DNA of 64,000 bases from Arenibacter palladensis (GCF_900129275.1 NZ_FQUX01000002.1:623795-687794), one strand, 5' to 3'. Numbered from the stretch's first letter, positions 26,530-36,688 are shown. The notes: generated from the sequence alone by a model not told the origin. Numbers and translations: made by a program.

Positions 26530-27815
26530 TTATCGGCGTACGTTTTCGCCACTTCCTGTACCTTATCCAATACCCGTAGTAAATTGCCTCCCCAAAGTTG
26601 GGCAATTTCCTCTTCGGAATAACCTCTTTTAACCAGCTCCAGGGTAACGTTAGGGGTTTCGGATGCATCTGTCCATCCTTCAATGCCTCCTCCGCCATCA
26701 AAGTCGGAGCTGATACCTACGTGATCTATCCCAATTAAATCTACCATATAATCTATGTGATCAACAAAGTCGGCCACATCCACGGCCTGTGGCCGATCTG
26801 CCCTCTTGCCAATCTTAGCCTTGGCCAAAGACACTACTTTGGAATAATTCTCTTTAAAGGTATTTTTCTTTGCTTCTGAAAGATCGGCAAGCTCATCAAA
26901 GGAATACCAATCTATCCCCAAAGAATCGGCAACCTCTTCATAGAAGCCTTTCAAGAAGGCTGCATGGGCCTCATGTTTTTTGGTATTCAGATAAGAGCTA
27001 AAGGCTACCGTTTGCACCACGCCACCATTTTCCTTCATAAGCAACAATTGTTCGTCATCCAAATTCCGGCTATGGTCGCACAACGCCCGAGCAGAGGAAT
27101 GGGAAGCAATAATTGGAGCTTTGGAAAAGGCTATCATTTGCTTCATGGATTCTTTGGATACATGGGATACATCAATCATTATCCCTAACCTATTCATTTC
27201 CTTTACGGCCATTTTACCAAGATCGCTCAATCCGTTGTGCAACCACACTCCATCGGCCTCACCTGTATTGGAGTCACAAAACTGACTATGCCCGTTGTGG
27301 GAAAGGGAAATATATCTAGCCCCTAAATTGTAATAATTTTCAAATTCCGAAATGTCTTCTCCTATTGGATAGGCATTTTCAACCCCTATCATGGCCACTT
27401 TTTTACCAGAACCTGCAATTCGTTGGACATCCTTGGAGGTATATGCCAGATCTATCTCTTCCGGGGCTATTTCCTCGCACAATCTGTGAATGGCATTAAA
27501 CTTTGCCATGGCATTCTCCTTGGCTTTCGCATACCCTTCTTCGGTTAATTCGCCCTGACCGGTATAGACTATTAACCACGGAACATCCAAGTCCCCACTT
27601 TTAAGTTTTGGGAGATTTACCTGATTGTCCAATTTTTGGGTATAATTTATAGTATCGGTAAAATTGGCCACATTAATATCTACATGGGTGTCGATAGTAA
27701 TAACCTCCTTGTGTATTCGTGCCGCTTTTTCTTCGACCGACTCCGCCAATTTTTCTTGTTTTTCCTTGCAGGCCATAATCGACAAAAGACATATAAATCC
27801 GATAAAATGCTTCAT
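26526..27815 (-). CDS. Membrane dipeptidase (M19 family) lipoprotein
   Basis: The start at 27815 gives a lipoprotein signal (MKHFIGFICLLSIMACKEK, lipobox before Cys). The rest is a renal-dipeptidase-type metallo-TIM barrel: IDTHVDIN with the H-x-D metal ligands, GVENAYP, SHNGHSQFCDS, MIDVSHVS and ASHSSARALCDHSRNLDD, GIDHVGISSDFDG. M19 enzymes cleave dipeptides and some D-amino acid dipeptides at a binuclear zinc site. It probably faces the periplasm or cell surface. An in-frame ATG at 27839 is possible but lacks a sensible signal peptide start. Confidence 0.92.
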   Translation of the reverse strand: MKHFIGFICLLSIMACKEKQEKLAESVEEKAARIHKEVITIDTHVDINVANFTDTINYTQKLDNQVNLPKLKSGDLDVPWLIVYTGQGELTEEGYAKAKENAMAKFNAIHRLCEEIAPEEIDLAYTSKDVQRIAGSGKKVAMIGVENAYPIGEDISEFENYYNLGARYISLSHNGHSQFCDSNTGEADGVWLHNGLSDLGKMAVKEMNRLGIMIDVSHVSKESMKQMIAFSKAPIIASHSSARALCDHSRNLDDEQLLLMKENGGVVQTVAFSSYLNTKKHEAHAAFLKGFYEEVADSLGIDWYSFDELADLSEAKKNTFKENYSKVVSLAKAKIGKRADRPQAVDVADFVDHIDYMVDLIGIDHVGISSDFDGGGGIEGWTDASETPNVTLELVKRGYSEEEIAQLWGGNLLRVLDKVQEVAKTYADN

Positions 27816-27942
27816 ACTTATAGGGTTTGATACATACAAATAACGGCATTTGACAACATAAAATGAAGCATAGATAACATTTAATTGTAAACCGCACTTT
27901 AAAAGGTGAGTTTTAGACTTTCAGAACCCAAACTATTACAAA

Positions 27943-29730
27943 TTGAAATCCAACAACCTACTATCCCATTTGACAAATCTTGAAGGTCAACTCAATCATT
28001 TCTCTTTTGAGGAATTAACCTCGGAGGAAGCTTCCTTATTAAAAAAATCCTTTATGACCTTTAAATATCGTCTGGAGGAAAAGGTATTGGGGCCAAAACC
28101 TAAAGTTTCCAATTCCGATGCAATCAACAAGGATTTTGAATCGGCCATCGGGAATAAAGAATTGGCAAATCCAACAAAGAACAGACCAAATCGGGAAGAA
28201 GGTAGGTTACTCGCAAAGGTAGGGGATGAAATTAGGACCCCTATCAACAAAATTATAGCCTCTGTGGATCTTCTAAAAGAAGGCAACATAACCGAGGCAC
28301 AACTAGTGCAACTTAATTCAATAACCACCACTTCCAACGACCTGTTAAACATTATCAATGAGCTTTTGGAATATACCAAGCTTACTTCGGGAAAGGAAAA
28401 GTTTGAAAATATAGAATTTAACTTTCACAGCATTATTAGGGATACCATGTATCTCTGCAATATGCTAATAACCAAGAAAAATGTAACCCTAGAGGTAGAT
28501 TTGGATACGGAAATACCCGAAATACTTTTGGGGGATCCATCCAAGTTGTCCCAAATTCTGCTTACCCTCCTGGGCAATTCTATAAAACTTATTGATGAAG
28601 GAAGTGTCCTTCTAAAAATTAAACTACGAAGGCAGCAAAGAAATTACTATGTGCTCGATTTTGAAATAAGGGATTTCCGTACCGGAACATTAAAACACGA
28701 CCTAAAGCAACATGAATCAAATAGGAAAATGGATTCCGATGTGAACGGTTTAGGAATTGGCTATGCTATGGTAAAGGGAATATTGGAGATTTTAAATGGA
28801 TCTATAGCAACCATGGCCACCTTGGATGATGGTTGCACTTATAAGTTCACCATCCCTTATAAAAAGGGCAGACAGAACAAATCATCTGGCTACGGGTTCG
28901 ATTCCAACAATATAACCACAACGGAAAATATTATTGAAGGCCTCCATATCCTAGTTTTTGAAGACAATATGTTTATTCAAAAAATAATTGAACAGCGCTT
29001 AAAAAATTGGGGATGCACCGTGCATGTAACAGATAATGGCCTTGCTGGAATGGATTATTTGTTAAAACATAGGGTAGATCTAGTATTAATGGACCTTAGA
29101 ATGCCGGTAATGAATGGATTTCAAATTACCCAAATAATTCGGGAATCCAATAATAATCACGTCAAGGGCATACCTATTATAGCCCTGACAGGCGATTTTA
29201 CCATTAATGATAAAATGAAATGTAACGCATTGGGAATAGATGACTATATCCTAAAACCGTATAGCCCCAATGAATTACTTACCACTTTGTATAAATACAA
29301 AAAAAATATATGGTCCAAACCACTAATTGAAGCTAAAGAAGATCTTACCCCTTATTCAGAAAAAAAGGAAGTGTGGGAAGTTAACTTAACAGATATACTG
29401 GAAGAGTGCATGGGTGAAATAGACCTGTTGGAAGAGCTGATCGGCTTATTTAAACAAAATATGCTGGATTTCATCGGCAGGGCCAATGTCTATATCCCCG
29501 AAGGCAACTTTAATCGCTTGGGGTTTGCTGCCCACAAGGTTAAATCGGGACTTTCCATGATGAGGGCGGATCATCTTTATTCCCTTGTAGATAAAATTAC
29601 GATAGGCTGTAAGACCCATAGGAACTTACCGGAAATAGGACGGTTATATGATCAATTACTATTGGCATACCCCATGGTAGAAAAAGCCATTGATAGGGAA
29701 CTGATGTTACTAAAAGGAAAGGGAAAATAA
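27943..29730 (+). CDS. Hybrid pseudo-histidine kinase with receiver and Hpt domains
   Basis: The 595-residue protein begins at a TTG codon; the frame is closed upstream at 27907 and no ATG lies nearby. It has a HisKA-like helix where the phospho-acceptor His of the H-box is Asp (VGDEIRTPIN, residue 95), an HATPase domain with Asn-box LLGNSIK and weak G boxes (RDFRTG, GLGIGYAMVK), a complete receiver (FEDN, phospho-Asp in LVLMDLRMPVMNG, LKPY) and a C-terminal Hpt domain with AHKVKSG. It has no membrane segments. It thus looks able to relay phosphate through Asp and Hpt-His but not to autophosphorylate in the usual way. Confidence 0.85.
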   Translation: MKSNNLLSHLTNLEGQLNHFSFEELTSEEASLLKKSFMTFKYRLEEKVLGPKPKVSNSDAINKDFESAIGNKELANPTKNRPNREEGRLLAKVGDEIRTPINKIIASVDLLKEGNITEAQLVQLNSITTTSNDLLNIINELLEYTKLTSGKEKFENIEFNFHSIIRDTMYLCNMLITKKNVTLEVDLDTEIPEILLGDPSKLSQILLTLLGNSIKLIDEGSVLLKIKLRRQQRNYYVLDFEIRDFRTGTLKHDLKQHESNRKMDSDVNGLGIGYAMVKGILEILNGSIATMATLDDGCTYKFTIPYKKGRQNKSSGYGFDSNNITTTENIIEGLHILVFEDNMFIQKIIEQRLKNWGCTVHVTDNGLAGMDYLLKHRVDLVLMDLRMPVMNGFQITQIIRESNNNHVKGIPIIALTGDFTINDKMKCNALGIDDYILKPYSPNELLTTLYKYKKNIWSKPLIEAKEDLTPYSEKKEVWEVNLTDILEECMGEIDLLEELIGLFKQNMLDFIGRANVYIPEGNFNRLGFAAHKVKSGLSMMRADHLYSLVDKITIGCKTHRNLPEIGRLYDQLLLAYPMVEKAIDRELMLLKGKGK

Positions 29731-29759
29731 ACATCTAATTAAATACAAAGTAAGAATAA

Positions 29760-31574
29760 GTGAATATTCCTCAAATACATACCAACTTGATATGGGATTT
29801 AACGGCCTTGTTCTTGCTTTTATCCATAGGATATTTGACCATCCTATTCTTTTTAAAAAACGGCGCACTGCTAAAGTGGAGGAACCATAGGGAAGAAAAA
29901 AGGAAACATCTAAGGGGAATAATCTGTGAGCTTTTACTATACGAGCAAGGAAGGCTAAAAATGGAGGAAAGAGAACTCATAGACCTTAAAGTGGAAATAT
30001 GGAAGTTTCTAAGGCACTCGGGCAATAAACGCTTCATATCCAAAATTTTAATTGAGATGAACCACGATCTAGATGATGGGGCAAAACATATAATCCATAG
30101 GCTTTCCAAAGAATTTGGCCTACAGATAGCTGCTTTCGAAAACTTGGAAAATATGGACATCTTTACCGACGGAAATAGTACACCACACAATGATACAATT
30201 GGCAATGTTGCCATTTTACCAGATAAAGAATCAATAATTGAAGAACCTAAAATGAATCAACCATTGAATAGCAATACCGATAAATTGGATACCAAAACCG
30301 TTTTGCCAATAGGGGAGGAGCTAGATATTAGCTTCGTTCCCTTGGTAATAAATAATGAGGACATAAAGGACGGTAGTAGTATGGAAGTACAGGAAGTACT
30401 AATGTTTAGCAACGATTTGGAATTCTTAACGGAATGCCTCGGTAAGGAAAGTTTTGAAAGAAACCCCTATGAGGCAATATACGAGGAGCTTTATGGCGAA
30501 AGTATAATTCTCCCTACTAGCAAAACACATAACAAGGACACTTCTTTTTTAAACATAGATTTCTTGCCTTGGATAATGGAAATCGAAGAAGAGAAAATGG
30601 AACCTATCACTAACATTAATGACCTTGAAGTGGAATATGAGGTGGTTTTGGACCCACAATTAAAAAAACAGATCAGTGATATATTGAAGTCGCATGTAGA
30701 GGAACAAAACACAATGCTTGCCAAAGACCAGGAGGATAATATATTGGATCTAGGAGAAATGGACCTTCCCGCGGCCAAATTCTATACAGATTGGGAATTT
30801 AAAAAGGTGAAGCTACTACATTCCATAGCAGAAATGGGGGATATACGAGAAGTACCCCTATTAAATGAAATGTTGGATGAAGAAGAAAACGAATCCATAA
30901 GCAATCTTATTAAAGAAATAATTTTCAGGTTCCTCTCAGAGTACCCCATGAATATTGATGAGGAGGAGGATAACAACAATCTTGTAGATTTCGGGGAACA
31001 TTATGTATTTAACCATTTAATGAACTCTTTGGACAGGGAATCGCAACTGTTATTGCTACAGGAGATGCAACAAATAGGGGATCTAAGTGATCTATATTTC
31101 TTGGAAACCCTACACAACCATTCCGATAAGGCCATAAGGGAAAAGGCCAAATTGGTTTCTTTACATCTCGAATCCAAAAGGCAGAACAACCCCCCAAGCA
31201 ATATGGAAAACCCTACCACTCAGAGCCAGAATCAAAAAAAGGAAATAAAAGGTCCCTCAAAACTGCATTTAGACCCTTTATTTACCTTTGAAACAGCAAA
31301 ATCCGGCTTTGTTTCCACGACATTATCCAACAGGGAAACTCAAGAAAACGAAAAGGCATTATCATTGGATCTCTCTGCTACATCTATAGATGACGGGGAG
31401 GACACCTTAGGTCACAACGACCTGTTCAACATCGATTTTGATATTACGACCTCAGAGAATATTACGTTCTACAACAGTAGTTACCATAAAGGGGATAATA
31501 ATCTGGAGGAATTGGAAGAAATAAAATTCCTAGACCAGTTAAAGGACCTAACCAATAAAATTTTTAAGAAATAA
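29760..31574 (+). CDS. Membrane-anchored acidic HEAT-like repeat protein
   Basis: Translation starts at GTG 29760, 29 bp after the pseudo-kinase stop, so both share an operon. One membrane segment (about residues 12-32) is followed by a basic stop-transfer (KWRNHREEKRKH) and a long acidic cytosolic part. Helical pairs resembling HEAT repeats are visible near residues 40-110 (RGIICELLLYEQGRLKMEE), 345-395 (KVKLLHSIAEMGDIREVPLL) and 415-470 (LLLQEMQQIGDLSDLYFLETL). Between them lie Asn/Asp/Glu-rich low-complexity linkers. HEAT scaffolds usually bind proteins; the upstream kinase-like protein is the likely partner. Confidence 0.7.
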   Translation: MNIPQIHTNLIWDLTALFLLLSIGYLTILFFLKNGALLKWRNHREEKRKHLRGIICELLLYEQGRLKMEERELIDLKVEIWKFLRHSGNKRFISKILIEMNHDLDDGAKHIIHRLSKEFGLQIAAFENLENMDIFTDGNSTPHNDTIGNVAILPDKESIIEEPKMNQPLNSNTDKLDTKTVLPIGEELDISFVPLVINNEDIKDGSSMEVQEVLMFSNDLEFLTECLGKESFERNPYEAIYEELYGESIILPTSKTHNKDTSFLNIDFLPWIMEIEEEKMEPITNINDLEVEYEVVLDPQLKKQISDILKSHVEEQNTMLAKDQEDNILDLGEMDLPAAKFYTDWEFKKVKLLHSIAEMGDIREVPLLNEMLDEEENESISNLIKEIIFRFLSEYPMNIDEEEDNNNLVDFGEHYVFNHLMNSLDRESQLLLLQEMQQIGDLSDLYFLETLHNHSDKAIREKAKLVSLHLESKRQNNPPSNMENPTTQSQNQKKEIKGPSKLHLDPLFTFETAKSGFVSTTLSNRETQENEKALSLDLSATSIDDGEDTLGHNDLFNIDFDITTSENITFYNSSYHKGDNNLEELEEIKFLDQLKDLTNKIFKK

Positions 31575-31781
31575 ATGGTTTTAGTCCATAGTGAAAGCCC
31601 CGGCACCCTTGACTAGAGTAATTGGATAATTTGCCAATAAAAAGATTAAACTTTATGAACTGTAACTTTTACAACTAAAAAACACTTATACACAACATTT
31701 TATTGTTGGGAAAAGAGATAATAAATATGTTTACTATATAATTATTGACCCAAACAATAATAACCTAAACCAAGTCTTACT

Positions 31782-31880
31782 ATGTTATACGACACCTACG
31801 GAGAGGAATACCTAGCATTCCTACAAGATTTAAATGAAATTTTGAGTTTAAACGAATTGGCTGAGTTGGACTATATGTAG
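31782..31880 (+). CDS. Micropeptide A (32 residues)
   Basis: This ORF of 32 codons has ATG at 31782 and ends TAG at 31880. It is acidic, without membrane segment, and contains EEYLAFLQDLNEILSLN. The next ORF 39 bp downstream encodes a related peptide with AYLNFIEDLNEILIDFN. The shared core F-[LI]-x-DLNEIL uses different codons in part, which suggests selection on the protein. No known family. A weak promoter (TTG at 31703, TATGTTTA at 31726-31733) precedes it. Confidence 0.6.
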   Translation: MLYDTYGEEYLAFLQDLNEILSLNELAELDYM

Positions 31881-31919
31881 TCCCACCCAGAATTCAAAAT
31901 CTAAAAAACCCCTATTAAG

Positions 31920-32021
31920 ATGGCAAAACAAAATCCAGACAACGCTGCTTATTTAAACTTCATTGAAGATTTAAATGAAATCCTAATCGATTTCAATATT
32001 AGTAAATTAAGTTATTCTTAA
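31920..32021 (+). CDS. Micropeptide B (33 residues), paralogue of micropeptide A
   Basis: ATG 31920 to TAA 32021 encodes 33 residues. It shares with micropeptide A the core Y-L-x-F-[LI]-x-DLNEIL. It is followed 15 bp later by a 19-bp terminator stem, so both ORFs look like one short transcript. Possible roles include protein-binding amphipathic helix or a regulator of the neighbouring sigma or kinase system, but nothing in the sequence decides this. Confidence 0.6.
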   Translation: MAKQNPDNAAYLNFIEDLNEILIDFNISKLSYS

Positions 32022-32036
32022 ACCCATAACCTTAGA

Positions 32037-32080
32037 AACAAAGAGGCCGAATAAATGCTATTTTATTCGGCCTCTTTGTT
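32037..32080. terminator. Strong bidirectional terminator between micropeptides and rpoD
   Basis: AACAAAGAGGCCGAATAAA (32037-32055) pairs perfectly over 19 bases with 32062-32080, with a six-base loop and T-rich ends on both strands. It serves the + strand micropeptide transcript and the - strand rpoD gene. Confidence 0.9.
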
Positions 32081-32089
32081 TTGGACAAT

Positions 32090-32953
32090 TTATCCCAAAT
32101 AAGTTTTGAGCAATTTACTTCTGGAGTTGTGACGGAGCTTTCTAATAGCTTTTTCCCTTATCTGTCTAACCCGTTCCCTGGTAAGATCAAATGTGAGTCC
32201 TATCTCCGCCAAGGTCATGGATTGCTGATCTCCAATACCATAATACAATTTAACAACATCGGCCTCCCTTTGGGAAAGCGTGTCCAATGCTCTATTGATC
32301 TCCGTATTTAAGGACTGCTGTAAAAGTACCCTATCTGGTCTTGGGGATTCCCCTGAACGAAGAACATCGTATAGATTGGAGTTTTCCCCTTCTTTCAAAG
32401 GGGCATCCATAGATACGTGTCTACCTGAATTTTTTAAGGATTGCTTTACCTCACTAACGGACATTTCCAATTCTTTGGCTATCTCCTCTGGTGATGGTGG
32501 CCTTTGATGGGCCTGCTCCAAATAGGAAAATGTCTTTTTAATTTTATTAATGGATCCAATCTTGTTCAGTGGTAGTCGCACAACCCTGGATTGTTCGGCC
32601 AACGCCTGAAGAATAGCCTGACGGATCCACCAAACGGCGTACGATATAAATTTAAAACCTCTTGTTTCATCAAAACGTTTGGCCGCTTTAACCAAACCTA
32701 CATTCCCCTCATTGATTAAATCAGGGAGCTTTAAGCCTTGATTTTGATATTGTTTGGCAACAGAAACCACAAATCTTAAATTTGCAGTCGTAAGTTTTTC
32801 CAAGGCAATTTGATCCCCGTCCCTGATCTTTTGAGCCAATTCAACCTCCTCATTAGCGGTGATCAACTCTATTTTACTGATATCCTGCAGATATTTGTCT
32901 AGTGATTTTGATTCCCTATTCGTAACCTGCTTGATAATCTTTAGTTGCCTCAT
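32090..32953 (-). CDS. rpoD: Primary sigma factor RpoD (short Bacteroidetes type)
   Basis: The 287-residue protein has region 1.2 ([19 protein letters not shown]), region 2 with [18 protein letters not shown] and [17 protein letters not shown] (-10 element melting and binding), region 3, and region 4.2 ([20 protein letters not shown]). It lacks the long acidic 1.1 and spacer of E. coli RpoD, as expected for the Bacteroidetes primary sigma, which reads TTTG / TAnnTTTG promoters such as those found across this window. Confidence 0.95.
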   Translation of the reverse strand: MRQLKIIKQVTNRESKSLDKYLQDISKIELITANEEVELAQKIRDGDQIALEKLTTANLRFVVSVAKQYQNQGLKLPDLINEGNVGLVKAAKRFDETRGFKFISYAVWWIRQAILQALAEQSRVVRLPLNKIGSINKIKKTFSYLEQAHQRPPSPEEIAKELEMSVSEVKQSLKNSGRHVSMDAPLKEGENSNLYDVLRSGESPRPDRVLLQQSLNTEINRALDTLSQREADVVKLYYGIGDQQSMTLAEIGLTFDLTRERVRQIREKAIRKLRHNSRSKLLKTYLG

Positions 32954-33172
32954 ATATTTTTTATTTGGATTTTGAAGTGTTAATCTCTCATTATACCTTT
33001 TTTTTATGTCTTTTCCAAGGGAAGCCGCATTACTTATACATAATTTATGAGAAGTTTATGATATTCCTTGTCCAATCCAATTATTAAAATGCTAATTTAC
33101 CTTCTTGTGCTATTTTTTGATTTTTATATATGAAATTGCAGTTCTTAAGTTCAAATCGAATTAATTGGGAGA

Positions 33173-33682
33173 ATGAGTAAAAGGGCATTGGTAAAATATT
33201 TGTCGGAATTAAAAAAAAAGGAACTGGAAGAGCAATTGATTGATCTATATCACAGATTTCCGGTAGTAAAGGAATATTACGATTTTGTTTTTAACCCTAA
33301 GGAAGATAAGCTGTTGCAGGAGGCAAAAATAAAGATCTCCAATGAATACTTTCCCATAAAAAGAAAAAGGCCCAAGGCCAGAAGGTCCGTTGCCCAAAAA
33401 TATATAAAGCACTTTGTGAAATTGGGGGTAGACCCCCACTTAACGGCAGATCTAATGTTGTACAATTTGGAGGTGGCACAATCTTTTTCGCTGGAGAAAA
33501 ATGTCCCGGAGGCTTTCTATAAAAGTATGGGCAACTCCTTTAACGAACTGGTCCAATTTGTTTCCGTAAATGCCTTATTAAGCGATTTTAAGGATAGAAT
33601 TGTTGCCTGTTATATATTTACACAGGATCATCATTGGCCTAACAGGGAGGGATTCTCAAAGTCCTTGGACATCATCGACTGA
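33173..33682 (+). CDS. DUF6155-like small protein
   Basis: The 169-residue soluble protein begins ALVKYLSELKKKELEEQLID and has a basic central stretch (KRKRPKARRSVAQKYIKHF). It appears to match the DUF6155 family by N-terminal pattern from memory. Function is unknown. It is divergent from rpoD across about 220 bp of AT-rich DNA. Confidence 0.7.
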   Translation: MSKRALVKYLSELKKKELEEQLIDLYHRFPVVKEYYDFVFNPKEDKLLQEAKIKISNEYFPIKRKRPKARRSVAQKYIKHFVKLGVDPHLTADLMLYNLEVAQSFSLEKNVPEAFYKSMGNSFNELVQFVSVNALLSDFKDRIVACYIFTQDHHWPNREGFSKSLDIID

Positions 33683-33800
33683 CCACAAATTAGCACCTTT
33701 TTCAACTGTTTAAACCCATTTGCCCTCCCACGGTCTATGGGGTTCACGAATTTAAAAGTATAAAAAGAATAATTCCAATTTCATGTTTTTACCTTATTAA

Positions 33801-33832
33801 TTTGAAACCGGCACAAAAAACTCTTAATTTTG
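33801..33832 (+). promoter_or_regulatory. Promoter for the helicase-glycosyltransferase pair
   Basis: TTTG at 33801-33804 and TAATTTTG at 33825-33832 are separated by 20 bp, matching both halves of the Bacteroidetes consensus. The helicase start codon is 43 bp downstream. Confidence 0.75.
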
Positions 33833-33875
33833 TAAGGTTTGATTTTTCTTAATTTTAAAAAATTTCATTTCCCGT

Positions 33876-35387
33876 TTGGAGCTACCTAAAGAAAGTACAG
33901 AAAAAACCCTTTATGATTATCAAGAGGAAGACTTGAACACCATTTTTAAGTGTTTGGAGGAATCCCCGGACGATATGAACCTTTTATACCAATTGCCCAC
34001 GGGCGGAGGTAAAACGGTTGTTTTCTCGGAAATTGCGAAAAGATATATTCATAAAACCAATAAAAAGGTAGTAGTTCTTACCCATAGAATTGAATTGAGC
34101 AGCCAAACCTCCAAAATGTTAAAGGGATTTGGGGTTAAAAATAAAATTATCAACAGCGAGGTAAAGGAGTTACAGGACCAAGACCAATACATGTGCTTTG
34201 TGGCCATGGTAGAAACCCTTAACAATAGACTTCAGGATGACAAGGTGAAGATCAATGACATTGGACTTGTCATTATTGATGAAGCGCATTACAATTCCTT
34301 TAGAAAATTATTCAAATATTTTAAAAAGTCCATCATCCTTGGGGTTACCGCAACGCCTTTAAGCTCCAATATAAAACTCCCTATGAAGGACCACTATCAA
34401 AAATTGATCGTGGGAGAATCCATATCATCGCTCATTGAAAAGAATTTTTTGGCCAAGGCCAATATGTACAATTACGACGTAAGCCTTAAAAGTTTGAAGT
34501 TGGGCATTAGTGGCGACTATACGGTAAAATCATCGGACGAGCTTTATGGCAACCAGAACATGCTTACCAAATTGGTAAATGCCTATGAAGAGATAGCAAA
34601 AGGAACCAAAACCCTTATTTTCAACAACGGGATCAATACCTCCTTATATGTGTTGGACACCTTTAAAAAGGCAGGGTACAACATTCGGCATTTGGACAAT
34701 AAGAATAGTGCTTCCGAGCGTAAGGAAATTTTAAAATGGTTTTCAAAAACCCCTGATGCCATACTCACCTCGGTCAGTATATTGACCACTGGATTTGATG
34801 AACCCACTGTAGAGACCATTATTTTGAACAGGGCCACCAAATCCTTGACCCTTTATTTTCAAATGATAGGTAGGGGTTCCAGGATATTGCCAAATAAGAA
34901 TGAATTTACCGTGGTGGACCTTGGGAACAATGTGGCCCGATTCGGTCTTTGGAGTGCTCCCATAGATTGGCAGGAAATATTCCATTTCCCGGATTTCTTT
35001 TTGGAAAGCATAAAAAATGATGAAGAAATAGAGCGGGACTTTGTGTACGAGATGCCAGCCGACCTGAAAGCGCTATTCAGTAAGTCCAAAAATATCGAAT
35101 TTGACATCAAAGCGGAATACAAAAAAGTTTTTGCCCAGGGACTTAAATCCAAAACCGTACTGGAGAACAGTATAGAACAGCATGCCACTATATGCGTTGA
35201 AAATAGTGAGGATGTATTTGACGCCCGTATCCTGGCCAAGAAATTAAAGGAAGAGATCGCCTATAGGGTGCGCCAATATTCCTATTGCATCATGAACAAT
35301 ACCAAGAACTACAAGGAATGGTTGGAGGAAGATTATGAGCGGAAACTTCGTTCCAAAATTTCCCAGAAATTCGCCAAGCGCCTTTAG
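33876..35387 (+). CDS. DEAD/DEAH-box SF2 helicase
   Basis: The 503-residue protein has the Q-like N-terminus TLYDYQEEDL, motif I PTGGGKT (about residue 42), motif II IIDEAH, motif III-like GVTATPL and motif VI QMIGRGSR, the order seen in RadD/XPB-like SF2 helicases. The start is a TTG (33876); no better-placed ATG exists. It uses ATP to remodel nucleic acid, substrate not determined. The glycosyltransferase gene follows 17 bp later. Confidence 0.9.
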   Translation: MELPKESTEKTLYDYQEEDLNTIFKCLEESPDDMNLLYQLPTGGGKTVVFSEIAKRYIHKTNKKVVVLTHRIELSSQTSKMLKGFGVKNKIINSEVKELQDQDQYMCFVAMVETLNNRLQDDKVKINDIGLVIIDEAHYNSFRKLFKYFKKSIILGVTATPLSSNIKLPMKDHYQKLIVGESISSLIEKNFLAKANMYNYDVSLKSLKLGISGDYTVKSSDELYGNQNMLTKLVNAYEEIAKGTKTLIFNNGINTSLYVLDTFKKAGYNIRHLDNKNSASERKEILKWFSKTPDAILTSVSILTTGFDEPTVETIILNRATKSLTLYFQMIGRGSRILPNKNEFTVVDLGNNVARFGLWSAPIDWQEIFHFPDFFLESIKNDEEIERDFVYEMPADLKALFSKSKNIEFDIKAEYKKVFAQGLKSKTVLENSIEQHATICVENSEDVFDARILAKKLKEEIAYRVRQYSYCIMNNTKNYKEWLEEDYERKLRSKISQKFAKRL

Positions 35388-35404
35388 AACACATACTCCC
35401 AGAA

Positions 35405-36646
35405 ATGGACAAAAAATTATTGATCATTGGCTATGTGTGGCCAGAGCCAAATACAACGGCAGCTGGGGGAAGAATGCTGCAATTGATTCATTTCTTTATA
35501 GAGCAGGATTACCAGATAACTTTTGCTTGTACTGCGGCAGAAAGTGAATACTCCTATAATCTTGGCAGCCTTGGGGTACACAAGAAAACTATTCAATTAA
35601 ACCATTCCAGTTTTGACACTTTTTTAAAGGATTTAAATCCGGATATCGTTCTTTTTGACCGTTTTATGATAGAGGAACAATTTGGATGGCGTGTTGCCAA
35701 AAATGCCCCAAATGCCCTACGGATTTTGGATACCGAAGATTTACACTCGCTTAGAATCTCCAGACATCTTGCCTATAAAAAATCCATTCCCTTTACCGAG
35801 CAATTTTGGTTGGACCAAGACCAGACAAAAAGGGAAGTGGCTAGTATTTATAGATGTGATCTAAGTTTGATCATTTCCTTACATGAAATGGAGCTTCTGA
35901 CCAAGACCGTTAAAATAGACAAAAGCTTACTATTGCACTTACCTATGATGTATGATGCAATTGATGGGAAACAACGGAACAATAGGCTCCAATTTGAACA
36001 AAAAAAGGATTTTGTCTGTATCGGCAATGGGAAACATGCACCCAATATAGACGCAGTGCTGACCCTTAAAAAAGTCATTTGGCCCCTGATCCGCAAGGAA
36101 TTGCCCCTTGCCAACTTATTTGTTTACGGAGCTTATATGCCCGAAAGCATTAAACAATTGAACAGCCCAAAACAAGGGTTTTACATTATGGGACATGCCC
36201 ATGATGCGGATGAGGTGATATCCAAAGCCAGACTTAATCTGGCGCCCCTAAACTTTGGAGCGGGAATTAAAGGCAAATTACTAAGTGGCATGTTGAACGG
36301 TACTCCCAGTATTACGACGAAAATTGGGGCAGAAGGCATCTGCGAAAACATGCCGTGGAACGGAATTATAGCCAATAATGCGGAGACTTTTGCAAAGGCG
36401 GCCGTTTTCCTATACCAGAATAAAGAGCAGTGGTCCAATGCCAGAGAGAATGGAATTGCCATTATTAACAGTATTTACAACAAAGCTGTATTACAACAAA
36501 GATTAAAGGACAGAATAGAGTTGCTTGCCAAGAATCCAGAATTGCATAGAGCTGGCAACTTTATTGGCAATATGCTGTTGCACCATACAATGGCCAGTAC
36601 CAAATTTATGTCCAAATGGATCGAGGAAAAAAATAACCACCCATAA
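35405..36646 (+). CDS. Glycosyltransferase, GT4-like
   Basis: The 413-residue protein opens with a GT-B type N-terminal strand (KKLLIIGYVWPEPNTTAAGGR) and ends with the C-terminal nucleotide-sugar domain (FVCIGNGKHAPNIDAVL, NLAPLNFGAGIKGKLLSGMLNGTPSITT), where the E/G arrangement is that of family 4 and related enzymes. Acceptor and donor are unknown. It is possibly co-transcribed with the helicase by proximity, though the functional link is unclear. Confidence 0.83.
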   Translation: MDKKLLIIGYVWPEPNTTAAGGRMLQLIHFFIEQDYQITFACTAAESEYSYNLGSLGVHKKTIQLNHSSFDTFLKDLNPDIVLFDRFMIEEQFGWRVAKNAPNALRILDTEDLHSLRISRHLAYKKSIPFTEQFWLDQDQTKREVASIYRCDLSLIISLHEMELLTKTVKIDKSLLLHLPMMYDAIDGKQRNNRLQFEQKKDFVCIGNGKHAPNIDAVLTLKKVIWPLIRKELPLANLFVYGAYMPESIKQLNSPKQGFYIMGHAHDADEVISKARLNLAPLNFGAGIKGKLLSGMLNGTPSITTKIGAEGICENMPWNGIIANNAETFAKAAVFLYQNKEQWSNARENGIAIINSIYNKAVLQQRLKDRIELLAKNPELHRAGNFIGNMLLHHTMASTKFMSKWIEEKNNHP

Positions 36647-36688
36647 TTGGGAAAAAACATTGGTGGAAGTTTACCAAATAAAGAGTAT

